Origin: Bacteroidota bacterium
GTDB taxonomy: Bacteria; Bacteroidota; Bacteroidia; Flavobacteriales; Flavobacteriaceae
DNA: 8,098 nt
Direction of reading: 5' to 3'
Assembly (NCBI GenBank): GCA_023437485.1
Contig: JAEZGB010000110.1
Location: forward strand, 1 to 8,098
The position numbers and the translations under genes were made by a program. Position 1 is the stretch's first letter. Each line of letters begins with the position of its first letter. Below the pieces are notes generated by a model. That model did not search any database. It was not told the origin of the DNA and worked only from the letters and a program-made list of their open reading frames with translations. Below, piece after piece: positions 1 to 6,453 of the stretch.

Positions 1-794
1 AGCACAAGGTGTACAACGCCGGCGAGAGCACCAAGCACATTGATTGGAAACTTTACGCAAAGACTGACAGGCTTTATACCAAACGATTTGAAGAGGAAAC
101 CAACCTGCGGTGCCATCTGATCGTGGACAATTCATCTTCCATGCATTATCCCAAACTGGAATCGGGCGAACCTTTTTACCATTCCAAAATAGGGTTTTCA
201 GTGCTGGCTTCGGCCGTTTTGATGAACCTTTTGAAGAAACAGCGCGATGCGGTCGGCCTGAGCGTTTACTCCGATGAATACGAATATTACGCACCTGAAA
301 AAGGAAGTGACCGCCACCACCGGATGCTGCTGAACAAACTGGAAGAATTGCTTGAAAAGCCGCGCGTAACCCGCAAAACCGATACCGTAACTTTTTTGCA
401 CCAAATTGCCGAGAAAATGCACCGGCGCTCCATGATCGTGCTCTTTACTGACATGTTCCAGAGTGAGAATGACGAAAAGATTTTTAGCGCGCTGCAGCAT
501 TTGCGCCACAATAAACACCGTGTGGTACTTTTTCATGTTTCACACCATAAATCAGAGCTGCACTTTGATTTTGACAACGCCCCGCGGAAGTTTATTGATG
601 TTGAAACCGGCGAGGAGATCAATATTTTTGCCGATAATGTTCGGGAAGCCTATGAAAAGCAGGCGCGCGAATACTACCGGAAGGTTGCGTTGAACTGCGC
701 TCAGAACTCCATACGCTATGTAGAAGTTCCGGCGGGTGACAAATTTGACCAGGTGCTCACAACCTACTTGGTTGAGAAGCAGCGCTTCAGATAA
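1..794 (+). CDS. DUF58 domain protein with vWA-like fold, 5' truncated by window edge
   Basis: The reading frame is open from the left edge (first full codon at base 3) to TAA at 792-794, so this is the C-terminal 263 residues of a longer protein. The GTG at 9 is probably not the start, because the DUF58 signature lies directly after it: a Y-N-A-G-E-S segment, then IDWK (codons from about base 39), matching the family pattern of a G-[DE] turn followed by R/H-x-IDW. A MIDAS-like D-x-S-x-S motif (DNSSS, bases 126-140) and a later LFTDMF strand support a von Willebrand A fold. DUF58 proteins usually sit beside MoxR-type AAA ATPases and are thought to help fold or assemble envelope proteins; the exact role is unknown. 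The missing part is probably about 25-40 residues. No BatA/BatB-like gene follows; the next feature is a tRNA. The family is clear, the function is not. Confidence 0.92.
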   Translation, partial: HKVYNAGESTKHIDWKLYAKTDRLYTKRFEEETNLRCHLIVDNSSSMHYPKLESGEPFYHSKIGFSVLASAVLMNLLKKQRDAVGLSVYSDEYEYYAPEKGSDRHHRMLLNKLEELLEKPRVTRKTDTVTFLHQIAEKMHRRSMIVLFTDMFQSENDEKIFSALQHLRHNKHRVVLFHVSHHKSELHFDFDNAPRKFIDVETGEEINIFADNVREAYEKQAREYYRKVALNCAQNSIRYVEVPAGDKFDQVLTTYLVEKQRFR

Positions 795-831
795 AATGAC
801 CTGTTAAAAAATAATTTTTTGTGCCGAAAGA

Positions 832-862
832 TTTGCAAAGATGAATTCTTGCCCTATATTTG
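832..862 (+). promoter_or_regulatory. Bacteroidetes-type promoter for tRNA-Asp
   Basis: TTTG at 832-835 and TATATTTG at 855-862 are separated by 19 bp. This matches the Bacteroidetes sigma-A consensus (TTTG or TTG near -33, TAnnTTTG near -7). The predicted transcript start is about 866-870, some 10-15 bases before the mature tRNA 5' end at 881. The match is seen directly; its use as a promoter is inferred from consensus and placement. Confidence 0.8.
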
Positions 863-880
863 CAACCGCAATTACAGCGA

Positions 881-954
881 GGTTTGGTAGTTCAGTTGGT
901 TAGAATACCTGCCTGTCACGCAGGGGGTCGCGGGTTCGAGTCCCGTCCAGACCG
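881..954 (+). tRNA. tRNA-Asp (anticodon GTC)
   Basis: A complete cloverleaf can be drawn. The acceptor stem pairs 881-887 (GGTTTGG) with 947-953 (CCAGACC) through one G-U pair. The D stem is 890-893/903-906. The anticodon stem is 908-912/920-924 around the loop CTGTCAC, with anticodon GTC at 915-917. The T stem is 930-934/942-946 with loop TTCGAGT. The discriminator base is G954, as expected for tRNA-Asp. The 3' CCA is not encoded (the next bases are CTA), so it must be added after transcription. The gene stands alone, with its own promoter upstream and a terminator just downstream. Confidence 0.98.
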
Positions 955-967
955 CTAAAATTGGGAG

Positions 968-996
968 AAGCACTTCATTTATGAGGTGCTTTTTTT
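968..996 (+). terminator. Intrinsic terminator after tRNA-Asp
   Basis: The arm at 968-977 (AAGCACTTCA) pairs with 982-991 (TGAGGTGCTT) around a four-base loop, with one G-U pair, and runs into a T tract at 990-996. It lies 14 bases past the tRNA 3' end and should define the tRNA-Asp precursor. Confidence 0.85.
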
Positions 997-1028
997 GAGA
1001 AAAGCATTAAACTCAGTTGTGTTGTTTC

Positions 1029-1042
1029 GAGGCGCGAGCCTC
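1029..1042 (+). other. Small GNRA-capped hairpin upstream of a terminator
   Basis: GAGGC (1029-1033) pairs perfectly with GCCTC (1038-1042) around the tetraloop GCGA, a GNRA-type loop. It is followed directly by a second possible hairpin (1044-1060) and then by the terminator at 1065-1096. The pairing is certain from sequence. Whether it is transcribed as a structured RNA is unknown; no TAnnTTTG promoter is seen between the tRNA terminator and this hairpin. Confidence 0.4.
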
Positions 1043-1064
1043 AGGTTTAGTAGTTAGACCAATG

Positions 1065-1096
1065 AAAAGCTTTCCATTAAGTTGGAGGGCTTTTTT
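1065..1096 (+). terminator. Strong intrinsic terminator upstream of the methyltransferase gene
   Basis: The arm 1065-1076 (AAAAGCTTTCCA) pairs with 1083-1094 (TGGAGGGCTTTT) over 12 bp, including two G-T positions, around the loop TTAAGT. It ends in six T residues at 1091-1096. It sits only about 70 bp after the tRNA-Asp terminator, so it either backs that terminator up or ends a separate short transcript. It also overlaps the -33 region of the proposed methyltransferase promoter. Confidence 0.75.
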
Positions 1097-1111
1097 GATT
1101 TTATACCTTTG
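1082..1111 (+). promoter_or_regulatory. Putative Bacteroidetes promoter giving a leaderless or near-leaderless mRNA
   Basis: TTG at 1082-1084 and TACCTTTG at 1104-1111 are separated by 19 bp, a full match to the TTG-N19-TAnnTTTG form. The start codon ATG at 1115-1117 begins only four bases past the -7 element. Transcription would therefore start at or within a few bases of the ATG, leaving no room for a Shine-Dalgarno site. The TTG also lies in the 3' arm of the upstream terminator. Confidence 0.55.
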
Positions 1112-1114
1112 GCT

Positions 1115-1738
1115 ATGCGCTGTCCGCTTTGCCTTTCCGAATCCCTGACCCTCATGCCGGGTGCGCACGTTTTTTACGACTGCCCCACATGTCACGGCAT
1201 TTTCAGGCCCGTAAACACACTTCCCGACCCTGATTTTGAAATGCACCGTTACCTTCTGCACAAGAACGATCCCGGTGACGCCGGTTACCGAAAATTTGTG
1301 ACCCCGTTGTGCGACGCCATATTGGCCAATTTTTCGGCAAATGATTCCGGGCTGGATTTTGGCTCCGGAACCAATTCGGCGGTAACGGCGATATTGCGTG
1401 AACGCGGCTATGGGGTTACCGAATACGATCCCTTTTTCGCACCCGATACCTCAACACTTGAAAAACGATATGCATTTATCTCCTGCTGCGAGGTCATGGA
1501 GCACTTTCACGATCCCGCGCTGGAATTTGAACGCCTTTACAATCTGTTGTCTCCCGGGGGCAAACTGTTCTGCATGACGCATCTCTGGGAAGATTCCGGC
1601 GACTTTGCAAAATGGTATTACAAGAATGACCCGACGCATGTATTCATCTACCGCCGGCCAACAATCGGCTATATCAAAAACACATTCGGTTTTGCCGACG
1701 CGGCTATTGACGGACGGCTCATCGTTTTTTCAAAATGA
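1115..1738 (+). CDS. Class I SAM-dependent methyltransferase with N-terminal zinc ribbon
   Basis: The 207-residue product opens with a zinc-ribbon-like C3-x2-C6 ... C23-x2-C26 module. A Rossmann methyltransferase core follows. SAM motif I is LDFGSGTNSAV (about 80-90). The acidic end of strand 2 is EYDPF (103-107). A motif-4-like segment is CCEVMEHFHDP (124-134), and SPGGKLF (146-152) is the loop before strand 5. The C-terminal DPTHVFIYR segment (172-180) is typical of the Methyltransf_23-like group. The substrate cannot be told from sequence. I chose ATG 1115 over the upstream in-frame TTG 1082 because the TTG lies inside a terminator stem and the extra 11 residues look non-coding, whereas MRCPLC starts directly at the zinc ribbon. 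The gene stands alone on its strand and seems complete, ending in a RLIVFSK strand. Confidence 0.88.
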   Translation: MRCPLCLSESLTLMPGAHVFYDCPTCHGIFRPVNTLPDPDFEMHRYLLHKNDPGDAGYRKFVTPLCDAILANFSANDSGLDFGSGTNSAVTAILRERGYGVTEYDPFFAPDTSTLEKRYAFISCCEVMEHFHDPALEFERLYNLLSPGGKLFCMTHLWEDSGDFAKWYYKNDPTHVFIYRRPTIGYIKNTFGFADAAIDGRLIVFSK

Positions 1739-1942
1739 GGAATCCTTGCGGATCGAACCCCTTGCCGCTGTTTTCGTTGGAATTCCTGGCTCTAAACGAG
1801 GCCGAATGGCCAGATTTTGGTCAGGGCAATACCCCTTGAATTTCGTCGCCTAATCTCGTTAAGTATTCAATAACATTTATTTAGTATTTGACTGGTTTTC
1901 AAGCCTTCAAAGTAGTAACTTGCGGTAATAAAACCAATCATT
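1739..1942. other. Intergenic stretch with no convincing gene
   Basis: These 204 bases separate the methyltransferase gene from the large secreted-protein gene. The only small frame worth noting starts at ATG 1735, overlapping the methyltransferase stop as ATGA, and runs 34 codons to TGA at 1837-1839; nothing in it is recognisable. GGCC at 1800-1803 can pair with GGCC at 1808-1811, but no T tract follows. Near the downstream gene there is a TAACTTGC variant of the -7 element at 1916-1923. The nearest TTTG (1887-1890) is 25 bp before it, so any promoter call here is weak. Confidence 0.5.
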
Positions 1943-4201
1943 ATGAAAAGATTACTACTTATTTTAATGACTGTGAGCTTCCTCTCAACAGTCAGGGCGC
2001 AATGCCCACCGCCCATCCAGGTGGGTGTCACAAATGTTACCACATCAACATTCACCGTGTTTTGGAGCTCTACCGGAAATGAAATTTTGTGGGAAATCAT
2101 TGTTGTGCCAGTGGGAACCGTCCCAACACCAGGAGACAATGGAATGATGGCTACCGTAAACCCGTTCGTGATTACCGGGCTATCGTGCGGCACTTATGCC
2201 GTTTACGTCAGGTCGGTTTGCGACGGCATTGCGGGGCCATGGTCATCACAGGCTGTCATAGCATCCACCTGCCAGGGCACGACATTGCCACCGGTCACGG
2301 TTTGCGACACTGGCAACGACGGGCTTGAAATGGTCTATCTGGGTATCTACAACATGGAATTTGAAGGACAGATGCCGCCTGGGAACTATGAATTTTCCTA
2401 TTACCTGAGCGAAATGGATGCATTGAACCAGGCGAATCCGCTGCCGGAGTTGGCCATGGTTCCCACAATGGTGGTCATCGTCCGCGCCGATAACCTGGAC
2501 AGCCCGGGAACCTTCCAACTTTTCGAATTGTTTGTCATCGTGCAGCCCGGCCCTGAGCTGCCTTGGGGCACTAACCTGAATCTCGAAGTATGCGATCCCA
2601 ATATGGACGGTTTCGCCACATTTGATCTGAATGCCCTGTCGATGCAGATTTATTCGGCAACGGGCCAAACGCCAAATACCTGGGGCATTACTTATTACGA
2701 GAGCGAGTTTGACGCCGAAGGCGGCTTCAATGCCATCAGCAACACCTCGGCGTATACCAATATTAGCCAGAGCACTCAACAAATTTATGTGCGCATCCAG
2801 GATTTTGGCACGGGATGCCAATCCATCTATCCAGTTATGCTGCAGGTAGAAAACTGTGAGGGCATCTTGCTGCACGCATTTTTGGACGAAAACAACAACG
2901 GCATCTGGGACAACGGTGAACCGGCATTCCCTTACGGAAACTTTACCTACAGTCTTAATGGTGCGGCGAATGTAAACCTGGTTTCTTCAAACGGCCAGTT
3001 CTTTATTGAAGATAATGATCCGGCCAACGAATATGTAATTGGCTATGAAGTCGAGGCAAATTATGCCGGAAATTTTACCACCACACCTTCAGTAACCCTA
3101 ATTGCTGGCCCGGGCGTTCAGGAAGTGCATTTTGCGGTAACGGCCCCGCAACCTTTCAATGACCTGGTTATTGCCTTGATCCCCTTTCAGCAACCTCAAC
3201 CCGGTTTTAACTATACGAACAAAATCCTGGTGTCCAATCTGGGTACTTCGCAGCAATCAGGAACTGTAACTTTTACAAAAGATCCGGCCGTGACCCTCGT
3301 GACAATGCCTACCGGGGCCGTTTCAACACCAACCGGTTTTACGATGGATTTTAGCAATCTCATGCCATTTGAAACACGACAGTACAATGTAGTCATGCAG
3401 GTTCCGACGATTCCGACGGTACAATTGGGTGACTTGTTGACCAATTTGGCGTCGGTAACCCTTCCCGATGGCGACATTTTGCCTGCCAACAATACGGCAA
3501 CGCTCACGCAAACCATTGTGGGTTCCTATGATCCGAATGACAAAGTAGAGGCTCACGGCGGCAAGATTGTTCTGGAACAATTTGAACCTAACAGTGAACT
3601 TATTTATACTATCCGATTTGAGAATACCGGTACGGCACCTGCGAGCTTCATAACCATTCAGGATGAATTGGACACCCAGTTGGAGGCTGGCAGTTTGCGA
3701 ATGATTGCGGCAAGCCATGATTATGTACTTACCAAAAATGGCCACTCCCTGAGCTGGTTTTTTGGCGACATTGACCTCCCGCCAACGTCACAGGATCCGG
3801 TTGGTTCTCACGGCTACCTCACTTTTGCAGTGAAAACATTTGAAGGTTTGGCGGTGGGCGACATTATTTCCAACACCGCTTCCATCTACTTTGATTACAA
3901 TCCGGCCATTGTGACCAATACTTTCCAAACCGAGTTCGTCGCTGCGCTGTCAACTCCTGACCATTCGGCAACTGCATTCACCATTCATCCCAATCCGGCA
4001 TCGGCAATGGTTTATATCTCATCGGAACAGATGGTCGGCAAAATTATTATTTCAGATATGACAGGCAAGCGTGTTGCTGCGCAAGACCTTATACAGCACA
4101 ACCCGGCAATTGATATTTCGGCATTGCAACAAGGGTTATATTTGATCGAAGTTACGCTACATGACGGAACGCGATCTGTACAAAAACTTATCAAGAATTA
4201 A
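1943..4201 (+). CDS. Large secreted modular protein with FN3 domain and T9SS C-terminal sorting domain
   Basis: The 752-residue protein begins with a signal peptide (KR, hydrophobic 4-15, probable cleavage at VRA/Q near 19/20). A fibronectin type III domain follows (about 22-108), ending in GTYAVYVRSVCDG and GPWS. Two cysteine-started modules come next (about 117-202 and 210-305). The second carries VCDPNMDGFATFDLNAL, a YYESEFDA segment and IYVRIQD, a repeat type common in flavobacterial surface proteins. A calcium-site-like FLDENNNGIWDNGEPAF segment lies at 313-329. A GSYDPNDK motif (527-534) opens a Bacteroidetes DUF7619-type domain to about 665, including FENTGTAPA and NTASIYFDYNPAIVTN. 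Residues 679-752 form a type A sorting domain (FTIHPNPAS ... GLYLIEV ... KLIKN). The protein should be exported by Sec, then carried across the outer membrane by T9SS and released or anchored. No enzyme domain is visible, so adhesion or a structural role is likely but inferred. Confidence 0.93.
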   Translation: MKRLLLILMTVSFLSTVRAQCPPPIQVGVTNVTTSTFTVFWSSTGNEILWEIIVVPVGTVPTPGDNGMMATVNPFVITGLSCGTYAVYVRSVCDGIAGPWSSQAVIASTCQGTTLPPVTVCDTGNDGLEMVYLGIYNMEFEGQMPPGNYEFSYYLSEMDALNQANPLPELAMVPTMVVIVRADNLDSPGTFQLFELFVIVQPGPELPWGTNLNLEVCDPNMDGFATFDLNALSMQIYSATGQTPNTWGITYYESEFDAEGGFNAISNTSAYTNISQSTQQIYVRIQDFGTGCQSIYPVMLQVENCEGILLHAFLDENNNGIWDNGEPAFPYGNFTYSLNGAANVNLVSSNGQFFIEDNDPANEYVIGYEVEANYAGNFTTTPSVTLIAGPGVQEVHFAVTAPQPFNDLVIALIPFQQPQPGFNYTNKILVSNLGTSQQSGTVTFTKDPAVTLVTMPTGAVSTPTGFTMDFSNLMPFETRQYNVVMQVPTIPTVQLGDLLTNLASVTLPDGDILPANNTATLTQTIVGSYDPNDKVEAHGGKIVLEQFEPNSELIYTIRFENTGTAPASFITIQDELDTQLEAGSLRMIAASHDYVLTKNGHSLSWFFGDIDLPPTSQDPVGSHGYLTFAVKTFEGLAVGDIISNTASIYFDYNPAIVTNTFQTEFVAALSTPDHSATAFTIHPNPASAMVYISSEQMVGKIIISDMTGKRVAAQDLIQHNPAIDISALQQGLYLIEVTLHDGTRSVQKLIKN

Positions 4202-4206
4202 ATCAC

Positions 4207-4230
4207 AAGCCTCCGAAAGGGGGCTTTTTT
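4207..4230 (+). terminator. Intrinsic terminator of the secreted-protein gene
   Basis: AAGCCTCC (4207-4214) pairs with GGGGGCTT (4219-4226) around a GAAA tetraloop, with one G-T pair, and is followed by T residues through 4230. It lies six bases past the stop codon. Its T tract touches the stop codon of the convergent DUF456 gene (4229-4231). On the minus strand the stem is followed by only a mixed, weakly T-rich sequence, so it is a poorer terminator in that direction. Confidence 0.88.
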
Positions 4231-4732
4231 ATTGAAATAGCAGATGACGATGGTTCCAGGCGACGGTAAGAAAAACGCCCAGGATTACCATGCACAGTAC
4301 AAATTTTATGAAGCTCGATGCCAGAAAGCCTATAAATGATCCGGTGGCGGCCTTGAGGGCACGGCGATGATCAGAGGAGTTGTATATCATTTCGCCGATG
4401 AAGGCGCCAACAAATGGGCCGATGATAAATCCGAAGGGAATCGGGGCAAAAATACCTACAACCAACCCAATGTTTGTCCCCCATACACCATAGGAACTTC
4501 CGCCGTAGCGTTTTGTGCCCCTGGCAGGAATGGTGTAATCCAATATCGCAACTATCAGCACTATCGCCAGCAGGATTCCCAGCATCCAATAATTGATTGG
4601 CACCGCGCTGGTTAAATAAAGCAGGAGCAAACCTGCCCAACTTATCGGCGGCCCGGGCAAGACTGGCAAGAAACTTCCAAGAAGCCCTACCAGGACCAAC
4701 AAAAAACCCAATGAGACCAGTAATACATCCAT
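4229..4732 (-). CDS. DUF456 family integral membrane protein
   Basis: The 167-residue protein is strongly hydrophobic, with segments at about 3-25, 31-45, 48-65, 84-116 and 133-158. It carries DUF456 hallmarks: a GLLGSFLPVLPGPPI loop (16-30), then LDYTIPARGTKRYGGSSYGVWG (64-85), then GFIIGPFVGAFIGEMI (101-116), rich in the small residues that mark this family. The function is unknown; it acts in the inner membrane. I chose ATG at 4732 because the reading frame upstream of it (to 4867) overlaps the divergent lipoprotein gene and encodes a segment unlike the family, whereas MDVLLVSLGF starts directly at the first membrane helix. It converges with the secreted-protein gene and diverges from the lipoprotein gene across 54 bp. 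Confidence 0.88.
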   Translation of the reverse strand: MDVLLVSLGFLLVLVGLLGSFLPVLPGPPISWAGLLLLYLTSAVPINYWMLGILLAIVLIVAILDYTIPARGTKRYGGSSYGVWGTNIGLVVGIFAPIPFGFIIGPFVGAFIGEMIYNSSDHRRALKAATGSFIGFLASSFIKFVLCMVILGVFLTVAWNHRHLLFQ

Positions 4733-4786
4733 GTGTTGCGCTATTTTGATAAAATTTGAGTACTTTCGGCCCAACGTGGCACGCCA

Positions 4787-5260
4787 ATGAAAAAAGCCAT
4801 TCTTCCCGCCCTTGCACTGCTGTTCGGATCCTGCCAATACATTGATAAGGCACCTGATCGCGATCAATTATTGGACAAAGAACTCAAGGCCATTGACTGG
4901 GGCCAGGTTGATGAATATCCTTCGGTTGCCGACTGCGAGCAACTTTCCGGAAAGGAAAACCGCCGCCAGTGCTTTTTTGAATATTTGGCACAAGCCATCC
5001 AGCAACGTCTTTCTGCCGAAAACCTCGACGCGATTTACCCGGAACTGGACACCATTCAAGTCAAAGTTACGGTTTTCCCTGATTCAACATTGAAGTTTGA
5101 ACCGCGATTCTCCCGCGATACGGTTGCCTATGATACCATCCGGATTGACAGTATCCTGCACTCACGCCTTGCTGATTTTCCCAAAGTGAGCCCGGCGATA
5201 AAAAGGGGAATTCCGGTAAAATCGGAGTTTATGTTGCCCGTAATTTTACAGATGGAATAA
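4787..5260 (+). CDS. Small putative lipoprotein with TonB C-terminal-like tail
   Basis: The 157-residue product starts MKKAILPALALLFGSC, a signal peptide ending at a probable lipobox cysteine (C16); F at -3 is unusual but tolerated in this phylum. The mature part has an acidic segment VDEYPSVADCEQLSGKENRR (41-60) and a second cysteine (C62). Paired cysteines set like this recall the C-x11-C segment of many flavobacterial TonB-like proteins. The tail, FPKVSPAIKRGIPVKSEFMLPVIL (131-154), follows the TonB_C pattern of P-x-PA-x3-G-x-PV-x3-F-x-LP. There is no proline-rich spanning region, so it is not a working TonB; an outer-membrane or periplasmic accessory role is inference. It diverges from the DUF456 gene. 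A TACTTTCG sequence at 4761-4768 is a one-mismatch -7 element, with TTG 22 bp upstream. Confidence 0.75.
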   Translation: MKKAILPALALLFGSCQYIDKAPDRDQLLDKELKAIDWGQVDEYPSVADCEQLSGKENRRQCFFEYLAQAIQQRLSAENLDAIYPELDTIQVKVTVFPDSTLKFEPRFSRDTVAYDTIRIDSILHSRLADFPKVSPAIKRGIPVKSEFMLPVILQME

Positions 5261-5310
5261 TTTCGGCCTTAATAATTTGCGGATGCAGTGTGCGTTCCTC
5301 TGCAACGGAT

Positions 5311-6453
5311 TTAAACTTCAATTTTCCCGGCCCACTTTCGGCCCTTCCACGAGTAGCGTCCCCGCACGCTCAAAATTGCAACTGCAATTGTAAATAGCGG
5401 GTATATCACGGCCGAGATTATGGGAATCACCCATCGGTCTTGTCGCAAAAATTGATTGCACGAATACATGACCCTCCAGTCAAGTAGGAACTTCAGCAAA
5501 AAAGGAATGGCAAAAAACTCCCAACCCACTTTTTGGAATCCGGCCAGAACTCCCAAAACCACCAAGGACGCGTTGCCAAACAAAACAGCCAGGGCAATAT
5601 CCTCGGCAAACTCACTCTGATATGATGACGTTTTGGAGGCCCAACGCACCCGTTGATTGATCAGGTTCAGCCAATTTTTCTGGGATTGGGTCCTCACAAT
5701 GGCCTTTCGCGATTTTAGATATCCAACCGCAACCGAAGCCGCTGCCGCCTTGTGCAATAAAAATACATCGTCACCGCCAGGCTGGTTCGTGTTACCCGTA
5801 AAGCCACCCAACTCAGTAAAAAGATCTTTCTCGTAAGCGAAATTCGCACCGTTGCATATAAAGGGTTTTCCCAGCCCAAAGCCGCCGATTGTCGCGCCCT
5901 GCATTGCCAACAGGTCATGCTGCTGAAAAACGCCCGCCAATCCGCCTGTTCTTTTGTAGATAACGGGCCCGGCGACCATCCTTTTTCCGCCCTTCCGGAT
6001 AAACTGGTCAAACGCCGTCAACCAGGTTTTTGGAATCTCGCAATCGGCATCGGTGGTAATGATCCAGTTGCCCGTCGCAATCGGTATTGCCCGCGAGATC
6101 GCGTCTTTTTTAGGTGAACCTGTCCGCCTGATGTTTTCCAGAAGGGTCGCATACAGGCTGCCGTTTTGCATCCTCCATTGGTACACCAGTGATTGTCCTT
6201 CGTCATTCGAACCATCGTCAATAAGGATGACCTCAAAGAGCGTTCGGGGATACTCCAAATTTGCAAGGCTTTGCAATAATGCGGGTAAATTTTTTCCTTC
6301 ATTTCGAAAAGGCACAACCACGGTAAAAGTGGTTTTTGGGACGAGGTCCGCGGTTTCAAACATTTGAATCTTTCCCATACCCCAGGCAAGGCGGGCGACA
6401 GACCACAAATAAAACGAAATATAAAACAGTAAAATGATCAGGACTGCTTCCAT
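5311..6453 (-). CDS. Membrane-anchored family 2 glycosyltransferase
   Basis: The 380-residue protein has an N-terminal membrane helix (about 3-24), then a GT-A domain: FTVVVPFRNEGKNL (43-56), the nucleotide-binding ILIDDGS (76-82), DxD-type TTDADCEIP (133-141), acidic GGDD (226-229) and QRVRW (267-271). The last is the QxxRW motif of processive or membrane-linked GT2 enzymes. Three or more helices follow (about 285-306, 311-328, 341-363). It should transfer sugar from a nucleotide or lipid-linked donor at the inner membrane; donor and acceptor are not predictable. ATG 6453 is preferred to the longer frame from 6549, because the extra 32 residues lie wholly in the upstream gene and resemble no GT2 start. 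The start overlaps the end of the flippase-like gene by 16 nt, so the two are probably cotranscribed and coupled in translation. Confidence 0.92.
   Translation of the reverse strand: MEAVLIILLFYISFYLWSVARLAWGMGKIQMFETADLVPKTTFTVVVPFRNEGKNLPALLQSLANLEYPRTLFEVILIDDGSNDEGQSLVYQWRMQNGSLYATLLENIRRTGSPKKDAISRAIPIATGNWIITTDADCEIPKTWLTAFDQFIRKGGKRMVAGPVIYKRTGGLAGVFQQHDLLAMQGATIGGFGLGKPFICNGANFAYEKDLFTELGGFTGNTNQPGGDDVFLLHKAAAASVAVGYLKSRKAIVRTQSQKNWLNLINQRVRWASKTSSYQSEFAEDIALAVLFGNASLVVLGVLAGFQKVGWEFFAIPFLLKFLLDWRVMYSCNQFLRQDRWVIPIISAVIYPLFTIAVAILSVRGRYSWKGRKWAGKIEV

Noticed and set aside
806..820. Terminator for the DUF58 gene (AAAAAA-TAA-TTTTTT)
   Set aside because: The stem is six A:T pairs with a three-base loop and would be very unstable. 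It may be just an AT-rich spacer upstream of the tRNA promoter.
1605..1853. Frame overlapping the methyltransferase end, suggesting a frameshifted longer protein
   Set aside because: The methyltransferase frame ends naturally in a terminal strand, and the other frame has no recognisable continuation of the fold.
1867..2193. Minus-strand ORF over the start of the secreted-protein gene
   Set aside because: It is antisense to a clear signal peptide and FN3 coding sequence and has no family features; it is a shadow frame.
4733..4867. Upstream extension of the DUF456 gene to 4867
   Set aside because: The extension overlaps the divergent lipoprotein gene and encodes polar sequence unlike the family; MDVLLVSLGF at 4732 is the natural start.
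5261..5310. Terminator between the convergent lipoprotein and glycosyltransferase genes
   Set aside because: TGCAG at 5284-5288 can pair with CTGCA at 5300-5304, but the loop is long, the stem short and there is no T tract on either strand.
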